Below, one piece after another: positions 11,621-23,106 of a stretch of DNA of 64,000 nt. How positions within the stretch are numbered: the first letter of the stretch is position 1; each line of letters begins with the position of its first letter. This DNA comes from Kalaharituber pfeilii (lineage: Eukaryota; Ascomycota; Pezizomycetes; Pezizales; Pezizaceae): NCBI GenBank assembly GCA_015179045.1, contig WHUZ01000003.1:186001-250000 (forward strand). The letters are read 5' to 3'. Below the pieces are notes generated by a model, which saw nothing but the letters and a program-made list of their open reading frames with translations, did not search any database and was not told the origin of the DNA. A program made the translations under genes and the position numbers.

Positions 11621-11757
11621 CTCCCTAATATCATTACTCGCATGCCGTCCTATGGGCTATGGCGAGATTACTTACAAAGGAGATAATAGCATGAAATCAA
11701 ACAAGAAAAAGGACGACCTGTAAACCATGATCTCCAATAGTATTGGAGGGAGAAAAA
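11575..11757 (-). mobile_element. Hairpin-tail retroposon (family A), 183-bp copy
   Basis: A long poly(T) run precedes the antisense hairpin and 3'UTR sequence. The flanks TTTAGGTCCTTTA (11562-11574) and TTTAGGTCGTTTA (11758-11770) form a 13-bp target-site duplication with one mismatch. The inner stem carries one mismatch (GGAC in place of GGGC). It lies 250 bp from the previous copy. Confidence 0.75.
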
Positions 11758-12560
11758 TTTAGGTCGTTTAGGGCCTAGCAGCTTTAGTTTCAGAGGGATA
11801 TATTCCTGCGGTTGTATTTAGGAGTGCAACACTGCAGCCGTCTGATGGCGAAGATTAATCAAATCATTTAGGAATTCAAGGTTATTGAGGCGATTATCGC
11901 TATTTGCTATGGCAGGGTCCCTGGGCAAAGCCTTTATGGCCCAGAGACAGGTACTGCGCACTCAAGATATCACCGGCCTCAATCTTGATTCCACCGCAGT
12001 ATGTAACTACTTATAATGAACGTTTGAACCGGGGTTATGATAAAAAAGGAGAAAAAGAAAAAAAAAAAGATTGAGGGCCAGTGCCTTTGTTTTCTGCCCC
12101 GCGGATAGGTACATTATGTTATCTGTGCTGAATTTGTCACGTGAGCACACATGGGCCCCAGTACCTTCGTAAGCGGTTGTGCAGTACAACTTGGGAAAAC
12201 CACAATTGCCACTCCTCTCTTGGGAAATTGATTCTCTTCTAATACAGGTGGGCTCTCTCAACGCTGCAGCCAAATTCGCTGGTCATTTAACGTGCAATCG
12301 TAATTTAGCCGTTGCAACGAACGAAATCGATATTAGGTACATTATAACCCCGCACCTTGTGATCCAGAACCTGAGAAAACCAGCAGCCTAGCCAAATAAA
12401 AAAGAATTGATACAAAAGCAGCAAGTGATAAGAAAAAAACCAAGATACCCAAAATCGAGCAAGGAAAAGAAAGTTTCCAGCGCTGTGCAAATTCCCACCC
12501 AGCTTCCTTTTTCTCAAGCGAGAAATACAGAAAATACCTGAAACAGTAGAGAAGAACAAT

Positions 12561-13396
12561 TTACCTCTTTGGATACACCATTCCACCGCTAGCAGCATAT
12601 CCCGGCGACTTCGTTTTCCGCACGACTTCCTTCTCCTCTTGTATCAACGCACAGCAGCTGCAATAGCAGTGTCGCACACAGTCGCCGCAGCATCCGCCGC
12701 TGAGGCCGTACTGTTCCCTAATCTTTTTGCGCTGTATGTATCCGAGGATGGTGTTAAGGGGCGGAAGGATCGTGAGGCAGCCATAGAAGCAGCACTATGA
12801 GAGATTGATAGGGGTCTTTAGCGTTCCAAATGTTTGGCTAATTGGGAAATGGGCGAGAGTTGGGGGGAACGAACGCTGCTATTACAACAGGAATAGCCGT
12901 CTAAGGAGCCGTTATGCTCCAGCCGGTGGTGCGTTCGACCGTAAAGAATGCAGGGGCACCAAGCACCGAGGCAGCCTAGAGGGCACGAGCTTGCAAGTTA
13001 GCAATTCCGCTCCAGCAAGGTTAAGGCAGTGGAGCATGTTTGGTCCGAGCTTGCATGCTCTCCTTCTCCCCGCCATGCCACCGCCAAAATTAAGCAGACA
13101 TCTCGAGCTTTCTCGATTAAGTTCGTCGAGAGTTCGAAGGTACTTCCCGATCTTACTCATAACTCGAAAACAGAACATGCAAACGAAAACGCAATCAGTC
13201 ACTCACAAGTTCCAATTGGTGAGAAACAGCTACAGAAGCCAGTCTCCCATTCGCCGTTGATGGCTTTTTCTGAAACTGGGGGACCGTTGGGGTTCATTAG
13301 AGGTGTTTGTGGTGCGACTACTTGTTGATGGTTATATCCTCCAGCTTGGTGATGAGGGGGTTGGTAAGCGGTTGTTGATTGCGGATAACCAGACAT
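12561..13396 (-). CDS. PLAC8 family cysteine-rich membrane-associated protein
   Basis: Three exons, 13396-13207, 12975-12875 and 12794-12561, give 174 residues with all introns GT-AG and in phase. The first 45 residues are rich in Pro, Gln and Tyr. The PLAC8 domain follows: EWETGFCSCFSPIGTC, then LGAWCPCILYGRTHHR, then the CCFYGC and GGCCGDCVRHCYC segments, ending in CALIQEEKEV, the usual PLAC8 closing block. Exon 2 is only 101 bp and is easily missed because neither intron end is in an open frame with it. Family knowledge: PLAC8 proteins are small, membrane-associated and Cys-rich; relatives affect cadmium resistance in plants and organ size in tomato. The role of the fungal members is not established. 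No neighbouring gene suggests a function. Confidence 0.92.
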
Positions 13397-16300
13397 TTAC
13401 TTAAACGATAACTTGGAAATTAGTTGAATATGAGAATTGAAGAAAGCTTTGTAGCCAGACAGGCTTCTTCAATGAAAGAAAGGCTGGAGAACGAACAGCG
13501 CGATTCCTTGGGTATTGAGGAATTGAGTATCCAGATGCAAGAAGGCCTCCTCAGGCGGGGTGAGCAGTGAGATTATATGTTTAAGGGCAGGGAACTTCAG
13601 CTCTGTTGTGACAGAGATTCATGCCTTATACGCATGGATAAGTCTCGCATCCCTTCTACAATTTACGAACTCCCAAGCCCCTACCGCTCCAATATGCGCC
13701 GCCATTATGACCAGTGCCGCACTCCAACTTGAACCATGACAGATACCAAGTTAGTCTCGTGCCCAGCCGCTACATATCAACTCATTTTCTCGGAAATTCC
13801 TGCGGGTCCATGCTGCAAGCGGGATAGCTGACTGCATGATCGTGTCGGTGAGACGGGTTACGAGACTAGGTGAGACCGTTTGTCTGCAGGTAGGAGTCAA
13901 TAGCAAGGATCCTCCGTGTTTTTTTAGAGGGGATAGCCTTCAATATACACCCCCAGCAAAAGCAAAATCCTTCGAAATACCCATCATGTCATTAAAGTAG
14001 TAACAATACCACCTTAGCATAGTTTCTAAGAGCACGATATATCAGCAAGCGTGTCTGGTGCTGAGATAGGGGCAGTATGCCTATTTGTTTTAACGCGTTC
14101 GACATATATGCAATACTGCCACTTGGTCAGCATATGCCCCTAGCTATTTGGCTCATTCCTACTATTCAGCTTGTTGCTGTTCAACTCCAGGTTCACTGCT
14201 GCAGGTACTACTAACTACTCCAGCTGTTACCACTCCAGCTCGTGCTCACTACTCTCGCTGCTCTGTCCCAGGCTTCTGCTCAACTGCTCACCACTAACCG
14301 AGTGGCATTATGTTGAACACATTTAGAACCTGACGCGCTTGCTGAACACGCATATATCGCTGCTCTTGAAAACCATGCCAAGATGATGTTGTTACTATTT
14401 TAATGATATGATGAGTATTTCAAACGTTTTTGCTTTTGCTGCAGAGTATATTAAAGGTTTTCTCGTTTTGCGAAGTGGGCTGCAGTCTGAAACCAGACTA
14501 CCGCTTAGAGTGGGCTGTGTAGTCTGGCGGGTTGCTCTTGGCGTGAGCTAAAAAAGGATACGCGGAGCCTCATGATCAAGGTTGTGCAGGTAACAGTGTG
14601 ATACAGAGTACTCTACTGAACAATAAAAAGCGGTCTGCAAATGCAGCTAATGCATGCTCGGCAACTTTTGAAGAGTGGATTGAACTGCAAGCCTTAGCTT
14701 GGCCAGTTCGGCTCTTAAACCCAATAAGCTTTTATACGGAGAGGAAGTTAATTGCGAAATGACTTGCGAAAGCGGTACCTTGAAGTCAGCTAGACCTTGA
14801 ATTTGAAAAAAATTCATTTAACAACCTAGCAGATTTCCAGCCGAGGTTACCATGAGTGGATATAGCTGCACCGACAGCTCCGACACAAGTCAGATTGTAC
14901 AGTTTACAGTTTTTCCACCAAGGGATGTATAGTTCATTTCTGGTTCTATATAGACGAACCCATATTGCCAATAACATCGATTTCCGCGCCTGTAGTTGGA
15001 ATAGATATGCTTTCTCCGGTTCTCAAGGGTATTTCCCACAATGTGTGTGGTATGCGTGCATAACAAGTACGTTCTGACCACAGCTTCCATCTGGCCCAAG
15101 TATTGCAGCAGCGTGATACAGAGGGGTAGTGCAGTGAAACTAAAGTCCGATGCATGCAACTCAAGGGAATTAGGCGAATCAGCTGCCGAGATCCGAATCC
15201 CGCAGAGTCAGGGGATACTCACTCCGTATTTCACATAACTCTTTCTGAAGTGCTACTCCGTACATCTGCATATCATACCTTCATTGTTGGCAAGAAGTAC
15301 TCTGAGTCTAGCTTCTTCTGAGGCGAATTGCACAAACGCCATATAAGCTTACTAAACAGAATAAGGTCTAGTTCACGAGACTAGTCAGAGTCACTTATTA
15401 GTATCATTAACGCTAGCGGAAGAGCATAATATTTGATCCAAGCTATAGCTGTCGATTCTCATGAAGCAGGAAATTGTGGGTACTTTTAGTCGAGAATGTA
15501 GTCAGATGATTGCCTGACACAAAATCCTTAAATGGATATCATTCTACTCAGCATAAAGATTATTTAATCCATAAGTCGCTGATTAACGTTTGCTTCGTAC
15601 TTCCCACACTACAGTAGTAGCTATTAGGCGGATTTTGCGGGAATAGTCCGGTGCCAACCAGACTAGCCAGGGAAGCTTCCAGGGAGCCATCATGGATGAC
15701 TGTGCCGTACACTAGAAAATCAATCGGAAGAACTTTCTCCCCTGACCCTGATGATTGAGGGCTGCTCCCCTGGAACGACCACTTTCAGCACCCATGAGTT
15801 CTCATCCAATTTTCATTCTGCAAACAGGAATCGATTCTGCTGACTGATTTACTTGGGAATTTTACTCACCAGAGAAAGTTTGATCTCATTGAGTTGCGAT
15901 GTACGCGGTTAGAGAGTACACTATTCCAATGCCGATACTAGAGCTTGCACAAGCTGCGATTACACTAGGAGTCTCATGCCAAGCCTTGCTAAACCGTACC
16001 TACACCACTCATATAACATCATCCCCTGATGGAGCAAAATCCCAATTGCATTTTTCGCCAGGCTCAGGGCTGTGCGACAGGCTAAAAGACTTGAGTCCTG
16101 GTACAGCCCTGGAGTTGCAAAATCCGCAGCTGCCTGTAGAGTACTCCACGACCTGGTTCGAGACTATTCCATGAGACCAACCAGACTACCATGAGGCTAG
16201 AGTACTCCACATCACAAGACTACCACTTAGTACGCTGACTAAGCTTCTCCACAATGATACTACTCTGATTTGGCCGGCAGGAGAATACGCAGCGAGGTTT

Positions 16301-16414
16301 TTGTTGGAAGATTGCAACGGCTCAGTAGAGATTGGCATAATTGTTCTGCGGATGAGCTCCTGGATAATCATCAAAAGAAATCACAATTAAAACGGAGAAG
16401 GACCTTGCAATTAC
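13397..16414. other. Gene-free region
   Basis: This is the upstream flank of the PLAC8 gene followed by AT-rich sequence. Open frames (for example 15899-16174) lack motifs, plausible splice sites or protein-like composition. No repeat ends were found. Confidence 0.5.
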
Positions 16415-16742
16415 CGGCACGAGCCGAGCCAGCTCGAGCTCAAACGAGCCAAGATCATGCTAGTGTTTTTCTTGCCAGCTCGCTAAAATGCTTAGCCAGT
16501 GCAAGGTTTCATAAACTGTAAATACCTAATATAGTAATAATTAGAGACTTGGAGCTCATTCTGACCTACCAACAACTTCGAAATGCACAATTTAGCTGAT
16601 AGTAGTGAGAAAGATGAAAATTTAGCTTAGTTTAGTTTAGTTTGTCAACATTATATATATAATCAATCTAGGCTCGAGCTCATGCCAGGCCAGCTCGAGC
16701 TCACCCTCCAGCTCGGCTCGAGCTAGCTCGTGCCGCTCACTA
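16415..16742 (-). mobile_element. hAT-like MITE (family H1), copy a
   Basis: Inverted copy of the element at 29895-30185. The right end, GCTCGTGCCGCTCACTA, is complete. The left end starts at CGGCACGAGCC and lacks the first nine or so bases of the terminal repeat. Flanks are AATTAC (16409-16414) and AATTACTG (16743-16750), which fits an 8-bp duplication clipped by a small deletion at the left junction. The interior shares the TTTAGTTTAGTTTG stretch and the 60-bp block around TGCACAATTTAGCTGATAG with copy b. GCTCGAGC-type subterminal motifs are abundant. It is non-coding. Confidence 0.85.
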
Positions 16743-16793
16743 AATTACTGAATGCAATTCATCCATCAGATATATTCCACGTGCACGTAAGGG

Positions 16794-17425
16794 CAAATGA
16801 ATCCAACAGGCCAGGTCCAGGCCAACCAGGCCGGTCCAGGCCAACCAGGCCATTCAGGCAGGTTCGAGCCAATTAAATGAATCACTCCACAGTTATCCAG
16901 GTGAATTGAGGCTAGCGTTTACAAGATTGTTTGAGGATTTAAAATGAGTAAATTCTCCCATATAACTAGAATTTTAAACAGCAGCGGTCTACGACTTTAG
17001 TCAAGTATGTATCACACTTTATATTCAAGTATATATACTAACAAATATTTTAGAAATAACGGACCTTCCAGATAATACAACAGACGGGACTCAATTCTTC
17101 GATGATGATACCTTCAGTGAAATCTCCCAATATTCACAACTCTCCTCCAGCCAGTTTAGCTCTGTATTTTCATACTTCGGCAACCCTTCTGCCTCAGAAC
17201 TACTGCTTGATTCTGTTAGAAACTTATAGACTTATAGGCCATTGAATCTGAGAGGTTAATAACATTGATTATTATTAGAAATTTTACCTAATGGGCGACT
17301 GTCAATTACTGATAGTGGAAATATCCAGGACTATTAAAATCTAATTCACCTGGGTTAAATTCTAAAATCGCTTGAATCTACGTAAATGGCTATGAGACTA
17401 GTAAATGGCCTGGTTGGATTCATTG
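16794..17425. mobile_element. hAT-like element (family H2), copy a, 632 bp
   Basis: The ends are inverted (CAAATGAATCCAACAGG and CCTGGTTGGATTCATTG). Flanks CGTAAGGG (16786-16793) and CGTAAAGG (17426-17433) give an 8-bp target duplication with one mismatch, typical of hAT. Subterminal CCAGGCC repeats lie just inside the left end. Copy b at 18819-19479 matches in the same orientation but lacks about 180 bp that copy a keeps (17105-17280). That extra block contains a possible exon remnant. Confidence 0.82.
17054..17229 (+). pseudogene. Possible transposase exon remnant inside H2 copy a
   Basis: A TTTTAG acceptor-like site precedes an open stretch of about 58 codons ending in TAG. Its composition is protein-like: EITDLPDNTTDGTQFFDDD, then SQYSQLSSSQFSSVFSYF, ending in ELLLDSVRNL. 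It has no ATG and would need an upstream exon. It may be the first coding part of the lost hAT transposase. I recognise no transposase motif, so this rests on position and composition. Confidence 0.35.
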
Positions 17426-17620
17426 CGTAAAGGTGCAGGATACAATTAGTTTGATCTGTTTGAGTTTAAACAAAGCCCCGTTCGAGCGTACCTTTGTAAT
17501 ATGTCGGTCCGGCCCGTGTTAGATAAATGCAGGTACAGCGTCGAGGTCATAATCTTTGCCTCACATCATGAATATTGGAATAGCCACTTCTGACAAAATT
17601 CATCTAATCAAAGGGGGTTC

Positions 17621-17705
17621 TTTTTTTTTTTTTTTTTTTTATATCAATACTCGCGTGCCGCCCTAAGGGCTATGGCGAGATTAGTTACATGAGATTAATA
17701 ACGAG
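17621..17705 (-). mobile_element. Hairpin-tail retroposon (family A), 85-bp copy
   Basis: Poly(T) followed by the antisense hairpin and only about 27 bases of upstream 3'UTR. Perfect 13-bp target-site duplication TCAAAGGGGGTTC at 17608-17620 and 17706-17718. The perfect duplication suggests a fairly recent insertion. Confidence 0.92.
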
Positions 17706-18636
17706 TCAAAGGGGGTTCGTTACGTATTCCCTCGAAACTGGATATACCCTAGGATCAATTGAGCGGAGTTTTCGTTGCGTTAGGACGCTTAAAATCTGTA
17801 ATCACTGTTGAATCAGTGCTATGAAGCCGTTGATGCTCAAACTTCACCAAGCCTTGTTCTCGTACCGAGACTGAGCCCCTGGTAACAAACGCATAGAACA
17901 TCCTAAACTATCACCTCCGTTTTGATGGAATGCAACAGTCAGAAATATTTATACAACTGAAGCACAATTGGAGCTCTTACCTAAGTTGCAGTAATTGCAA
18001 TGTATGCTAGCCTATATCTACTATATCATAGTTAGCCAGCTCTACATATTTTTGCTAATGCTTGCAGAAAAGGTAACTCTCTAGCCAGAATGTTCAGAGA
18101 TACCAACGTCACAAACGCGCCCAACATCTGTCCCGTGATACCACGTCAAGTACTTCATAATCACGATTGGGAAAATATCATGAAAAATCTCCGCCCACGC
18201 GTCCCATGTGACAGAGAATCGATGGCAGGGAATAGAACTTTTGGAAAGCACTTGGGGGTGGCATGTTTAAGTCGAAAGTGCTAACTTAGTATAAATTTGC
18301 TAGAATACTCAACGTTCAGCAGGACCCTAAAATTCCTCTCGTCATGGTTCTTTATCATACAGTACTCATTAGGGTTCTTCGGCACCGTTGTCACTACTAG
18401 CAAGAGTACAATCCACCTGGAGAAACAGTCTCCATCCATGGTAACACCAGCAGGTTCCAACTCAGTCAGTCCGGGTTTCAAACTTCTTTCACTCTACTAG
18501 GTCATTTCAAAAGTATTGGGACACCTAAAAAATGCATAATATGCAATATGCAGTATCTGATACACACTAGTATACTTCTGGACTGGCTAGCGGGCAAGCA
18601 GTCTTGACTACGTTGAAGTGCCACTTTTGCTTTCAC

Positions 18637-18676
18637 GGCTACCATGTGGCTACCATGTGGCTACCATGTGGCTACC
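18637..18676 (+). repeat. 11-bp tandem repeat GGCTACCATGT
   Basis: Three full units and a partial fourth of GGCTACCATGT, head to tail with no mismatches. It lies outside any recognised gene. Confidence 0.9.
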
Positions 18677-18818
18677 CGTCACAGCTGCTTGTTCCACCTG
18701 CTATTGTGGATCCTATTTCGGGAAGCATTTTGATAACTTTTATATCCGTGCCGAAAGCCATTTTGACAGCTATTGCATCAATCATTTCAACAGCCATTTC
18801 AGCAACCCTAGTGACCCA

Positions 18819-19479
18819 CAATGAATCCAACAGGCCAATTAAACGAATCACTTCACAGCTATCCAGGTAAATTAAGACCAGCATTTACCAAATTATTTAA
18901 GTAATTAAATAAGTAGGGTCTCCCGTATGTCTAGATTTTAAACAGCAGCGGTCTACCACTTTTATCAAGTAAATATCACACTTTATATTCAAGTATATAT
19001 ACTAAGAAATATTTTAGAAAGGATGGACCTTCTAGATAATACAACAGACTGGTCTCAATTCTTCGATGATGATACCTAATGCGCAACTGTCAATTACTGA
19101 TAGTGGAAATATCCAGGACTATTAAAATCTAATTCACCTGGGGTAAATTCTAAAATCGCTTGAATTTACGTAAATCCGGCCTGATTGGCCTGGACTGGCC
19201 TGAATGGCCTGAACCGGCCTGAATGGCCTGAATCGGCCTGAATGGCCTGAATCGGCCTGAATGGCCTGAACCGGTCTGAATGGCCTGAATCAGCCTGAAT
19301 TGCCTGAACCGGCCTGGACCGGCCTGGTTGGCCTGATTGTTTCAGGCCGCCTGGGCCGGTCCAGGCGGCCCTCACGGCCTGGCCTGATTGTTCAGGCCAG
19401 GCCAGGCCCAGAATTTCACGGTCCAGGCCAGTCCAGGCCTCCGGTTGGCCTGGCCTGGCCTGGCCTGTTGGATTCATTG
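18819..19479. mobile_element. hAT-like element (family H2), copy b, 661 bp
   Basis: The ends CAATGAATCCAACAGGCC and GGCCTGTTGGATTCATTG are perfect inverted repeats. The interior aligns with copy a (blocks around TTTAAACAGCAGCGGTCTA and GATAGTGGAAATATCCAGG). It lacks the exon-bearing block of copy a, and its right subterminal part is expanded into a GGCCTGAA minisatellite. The left flank GTGACCCA resembles CTGACCCA found three bases beyond the right end, so the target duplication is less clear than in copy a. Confidence 0.78.
19174..19465 (+). repeat. GGCCTGAAT/C minisatellite within H2 copy b
   Basis: About 290 bp of imperfect tandem units built on GGCCTGAAT and CGGCCTGAA, moving into GGCCTGGACC variants and ending in GGCCTGGCC repeats. 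It replaces the short GGCC-bearing subterminal part seen in copy a. Frames across it encode only repeats. Confidence 0.9.
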
Positions 19480-20074
19480 GCACTGACCCATATTGGCATA
19501 TACTGCTACGTACTATGTAAGGAAGTTAGGCTTTTACATATATGTATACCTTGTAGTGCTCAACTGCTCCAACTATTTGTCAATGCTGCAATCAATTCAG
19601 AAGGCATTTCTCTATGCATGTATTTCTATTATATAGCTTTACAGAGTGTCTGTGCATCTTTCTCATCAAATAATAGCTCAATATTGCCATCAATCTAAGT
19701 AAGCAAAAATGTATTTTTTGACCTGATAGTAACTCTGTACTGATAGGCCCAATAGTCACAAAACTTGGTATACTTACTTGGCATAAGCAACAGAGGATAT
19801 ATTGAGATGCAAAGGCCTCAGGTAATCTCATTCACATATGGTGACTCAAAAGTATATCCTAGAATATGGTTGCGTATATTCCAGTATATGTCACCCCCCA
19901 TGTGCTACAAACTGGGAAAAGAAGGTGTGGAAAATAATTTACTATGTTCTCTCATGCTCTGGCTTTGATTTGAGCCCACTTGAGTGTCATTTACATTCAC
20001 AGCAGCTCTGTATGTAGGTTAATGGATTTGATCGGTTTCCCGGTGATGATCGGTTTCCAGGTGCGGTTTCCAGG

Positions 20075-21096
20075 TGCAGCACTCTAGATTGTGGAGATAT
20101 ACCAGTCACATCGTGAGTGAACAGTAACTGAGATTGTTGCTTTAGCTGAAATTGCTTTGACACATTTTTTGCGTGTATCAGATATGATAACTCTTATGCA
20201 ATCAAACAAATTGAAGAGGGCCATAACGCACTTCTCATGCAAAAGCCCCATACCGATGCGAACAAACAGGGGCCAAGCTTGCAAGGGCGGACACTTCCAA
20301 GAGTAATCACGCTAGGAGGTGACCACACAATTGTGCTTCCGATCCTCAGAAGTGTCAAGAAAGCCTATGGACATATCTCGGTCATTCACTTTGACCGTCA
20401 TCTGTAAACTAATTACCTCTACAATATTATGCCTGCTTCTAATACGGTGGTATAGGGACACATGGAAGCCAAAAGTATTTGGGGACTCACCGTCTGAGGT
20501 TGCCTCTATCAATCACGGCACATATTTTGTAGGGTAATTCGGACCCCTCCACGAACCTCTACTGTAACTGACTGCGTCCAGTATCACGCTGCTCAGGAAG
20601 GCTTGCTCAAGAATGAGACCAATATTCATGCTGGTATCAGGACCATTCTCTCGGGCCCTTCAGATTATGAGGATGACGGATATGTTGGATTTGAGATTGT
20701 GGAGGCAAGGGAGATCGATACTATTGGCGTGGACGGAATTATCAAGAAAAATCCTGGATAGGGTTAGGACAGAACAACCTGTCTATCTTTCCATTGATAT
20801 TGATACTCTTGATCCTGCCTGTAGGCCTCATCTTCATTGCTCGTATTAGAACAAGAACTCGCTGACTTTCTTAACAGTTGCCCCTGCAACGGGCACTCCG
20901 GAGACAGGAGGCTGGTCTACTCGAGAGCTCAGAACGATTCTTAGGGTCTCGAAAGTCTCAACCTTGTTGGTGCTGATATCGTCGAGGTTGCTCCTGCATG
21001 TGATACCAATGCGGAACTCACCACTAGGCGGCTGCAGATGTCTTATTTGAGGCTGATGACAATTCCCCCGCCCTATTGTGTTGGAAATGTGCCTGA
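20075..21096 (+). pseudogene. Agmatinase/arginase-family (ureohydrolase) pseudogene
   Basis: Five exon pieces can be followed: 20075-20112, 20182-20403, 20456-20528, 20582-20820 and 20878-21096. All four introns keep GT-AG ends and correct phase. Motifs in order are LDCGDIPVTS, LGGDHTIVLPIL (metal-binding His), VIHFDRHLDTW, ASINHGTYF, HAAQEGLLKNETNIHAGIR, SIDIDTLDPAF, APATGTPETGGWSTREL and GADIVEVAPACDTNAELTT. The family normally has DAH or DSH where this has DRH, so a metal-site neighbour is changed. Single-base frameshifts at about 20748, 20944 and 21025 break the frame, and the N-terminal quarter is missing. Family knowledge: agmatinase hydrolyses agmatine to putrescine and urea using two Mn ions. 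The intact splice sites show a genomic duplicate, not a retrocopy. Confidence 0.93.
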
Positions 21097-22572
21097 CGCT
21101 TAGTCATAGGTTTTGAGCATTATGGAAAAGAAAGGCCCATTAAGCCAGATGGGAAAAGCAAACATAGATGAGCTATGACTAGGAACTGATGTTCCCAATC
21201 AGAAACGTGGTGTTCAAAATGACGAACTTCCTGCTCTTCTGTTCCTTAGGAATTTCCTTTTGGCCGTGTCAGTGTACCTAACCTTGTTTTCAGTGTATGC
21301 TTTGTACGATTGGTATCTTGCTTTGTGATGGGTAGATTGTGCTCATAATTTTCTAAATATGCCCGTTCTTGTTCCAGTTCGAGATTCTGCAATCATTTGC
21401 TACACTGGGCAATATCTGGTTTTGCGTGCTATAGACAGTGCACTTATGTGCCCGCTATTAGTGTCAATCTATTCTCATATAAGCGATGAACTGTAGATCT
21501 GATATTTTCTGGCTGTGAAATATCAGATTAGCGGAGCAGAACAACAATCAGCTTCAAGTGAGACCAAAAATACTGGATCGCATTTGATATTATGTGAGAC
21601 ACAGAAGTCTGTATAATGCCATGTATCGTAATAAGTAATTGAGAAGTGATATGCGGAAATTGTTGGGACCATTTTCAGGATAATGAGTAATCTGGCTTCT
21701 GCTCATTCGGCTGATACTGTTCAGATCGTACAGCTCTCTAGGTTCTTCGGAAGTATAGGCAAGAGAATTTTTGCAAATTGACAAAGAGGTGAAGCTTAGT
21801 GTATTGATTGTGAGATGGATTAACTTCTTGCGCTGTTTATTCAATGGCGCGGTGTATTGACCTGCTGACTTCTGATGGTGGTACCGCTGGCTCCGTATAC
21901 CTGAACTGGCTGGCAATGAAAACAGCTCGCTCGTGAAGCTCCTCTCTCTTGCAAGAGTTGTTTCTCTTTGCACATTGCGTGCATTTTGTCGCTTTCAGCG
22001 GCGGGGTTCAGGTTAGCTGTGTCGAAGAGAAGCGATGGAAGGAGGTGGGTCGTATGTACGATTACATGTTAATCACGTTCCTTAAGATCTCTCTTTGGGA
22101 GACTCCCCAGCTAAGCCAAGAATGCGTTTAGGGTAGTCTTATTAGAGCACCAAGAAGTCAGTAACAAATTTACATATGACTTCAGCTTGGCGAAGAACTC
22201 AGGGTAATGGATACGAGACCTGGCAGCAATAAATTTGAAGCATTAATTTGGGTACGAAAACACACCGCTTATGTTGCAATGATGGTATAACCCAGGTGTG
22301 ATATGCTAAAGATATCACAAATCTTTTGCCAGCGCAGAGAGTCGACTATGATATAGACTAAGTCGTGTGCTCGCATTCCCAGTATCTTGACCACTCAATT
22401 GCTAGTTATAGATGGCTCTGATTAAGTGCACTCATGTTATGCTGTTTCCACTATACAATTCCCTTTGCTTGAGAACTTCCTTACCACCTCCACTTGTCTC
22501 GGCACCCACAACGGTGCCAACTCAAAGAAGGTATATGTACCAGATAGTCTCATTGTGACAAGACCAACGATC
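21097..22572. other. Gene-free region
   Basis: AT-rich sequence downstream of the agmatinase-like pseudogene. Short open frames on both strands show no motif, and I recognise no repeat ends. Confidence 0.5.
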
Positions 22573-22584
22573 AACCGAGTGTGT

Positions 22585-22639
22585 AATATTTTTTTTTTTT
22601 TTTATTACTCGCGTGCCGCCCTATGGGCTATGGCGAGAT
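22585..22639 (-). mobile_element. Hairpin-tail retroposon (family A), hairpin-only copy
   Basis: A 55-bp insert: poly(T) then the antisense hairpin, ending two bases beyond its outer arm. The flanks AACCGAGTGTGT (22573-22584) and AACCGAATGTAT (22640-22651) form a 12-bp duplication with two G/A differences. No LINE sequence upstream of the hairpin is included. Confidence 0.75.
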
Positions 22640-22743
22640 AACCGAATGTATTTAACGAGAGGTCGAGAGTATTATATATTACCCGTTTGTCTCTGTAACA
22701 GGCTTTCAATCCAATCAGGTTCCCGGCCATAGGCTTGTGATCT

Positions 22744-22769
22744 CACACACACACACACACACATACACA

Positions 22770-22836
<67 letters not shown>
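22744..22836 (+). repeat. (CA)n microsatellite joined to poly(A)
   Basis: About 19 CA units with one TA interruption, followed by more than 50 A residues. No hairpin or target duplication was seen beside it. Confidence 0.95.
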
Positions 22837-22839
<3 letters not shown>

Positions 22840-23106
22840 AACCCCGACTTATGCCAGTTTTGGGTATTTACATACCTGGCCTCGGCGGCGACTTTGCCAA
22901 ACAGTTGCCTCCTTAGTCGGCCCTCGAGCTTGGCCTTTCCCTTTATTCCGTTGACAGCACTGAGAGGAATAGCTCGGAATTTAAATTACTTGTATTTAAG
23001 ATAGTACGTTGGAGCTTAAAGGTTTCCTTAAGCTTATCACTCTGGAAAAATTGAGAGGGCAATGCGATATATATAATCACTACGAAAAATTTCCACATTC
23101 TGCTGA

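Noticed and set aside
18501..18530. TAGGTCATTTCAAAAGTATTG resembling a Tc1-type terminus
   Set aside because: No inverted partner was found within several kilobases, so no element can be defined.
19166..19698. ORFs of 105 and 132 codons with repeated Pro/Gly/Gln/Ala patterns
   Set aside because: They are translations of the GGCCTGAA minisatellite inside a hAT-like element.
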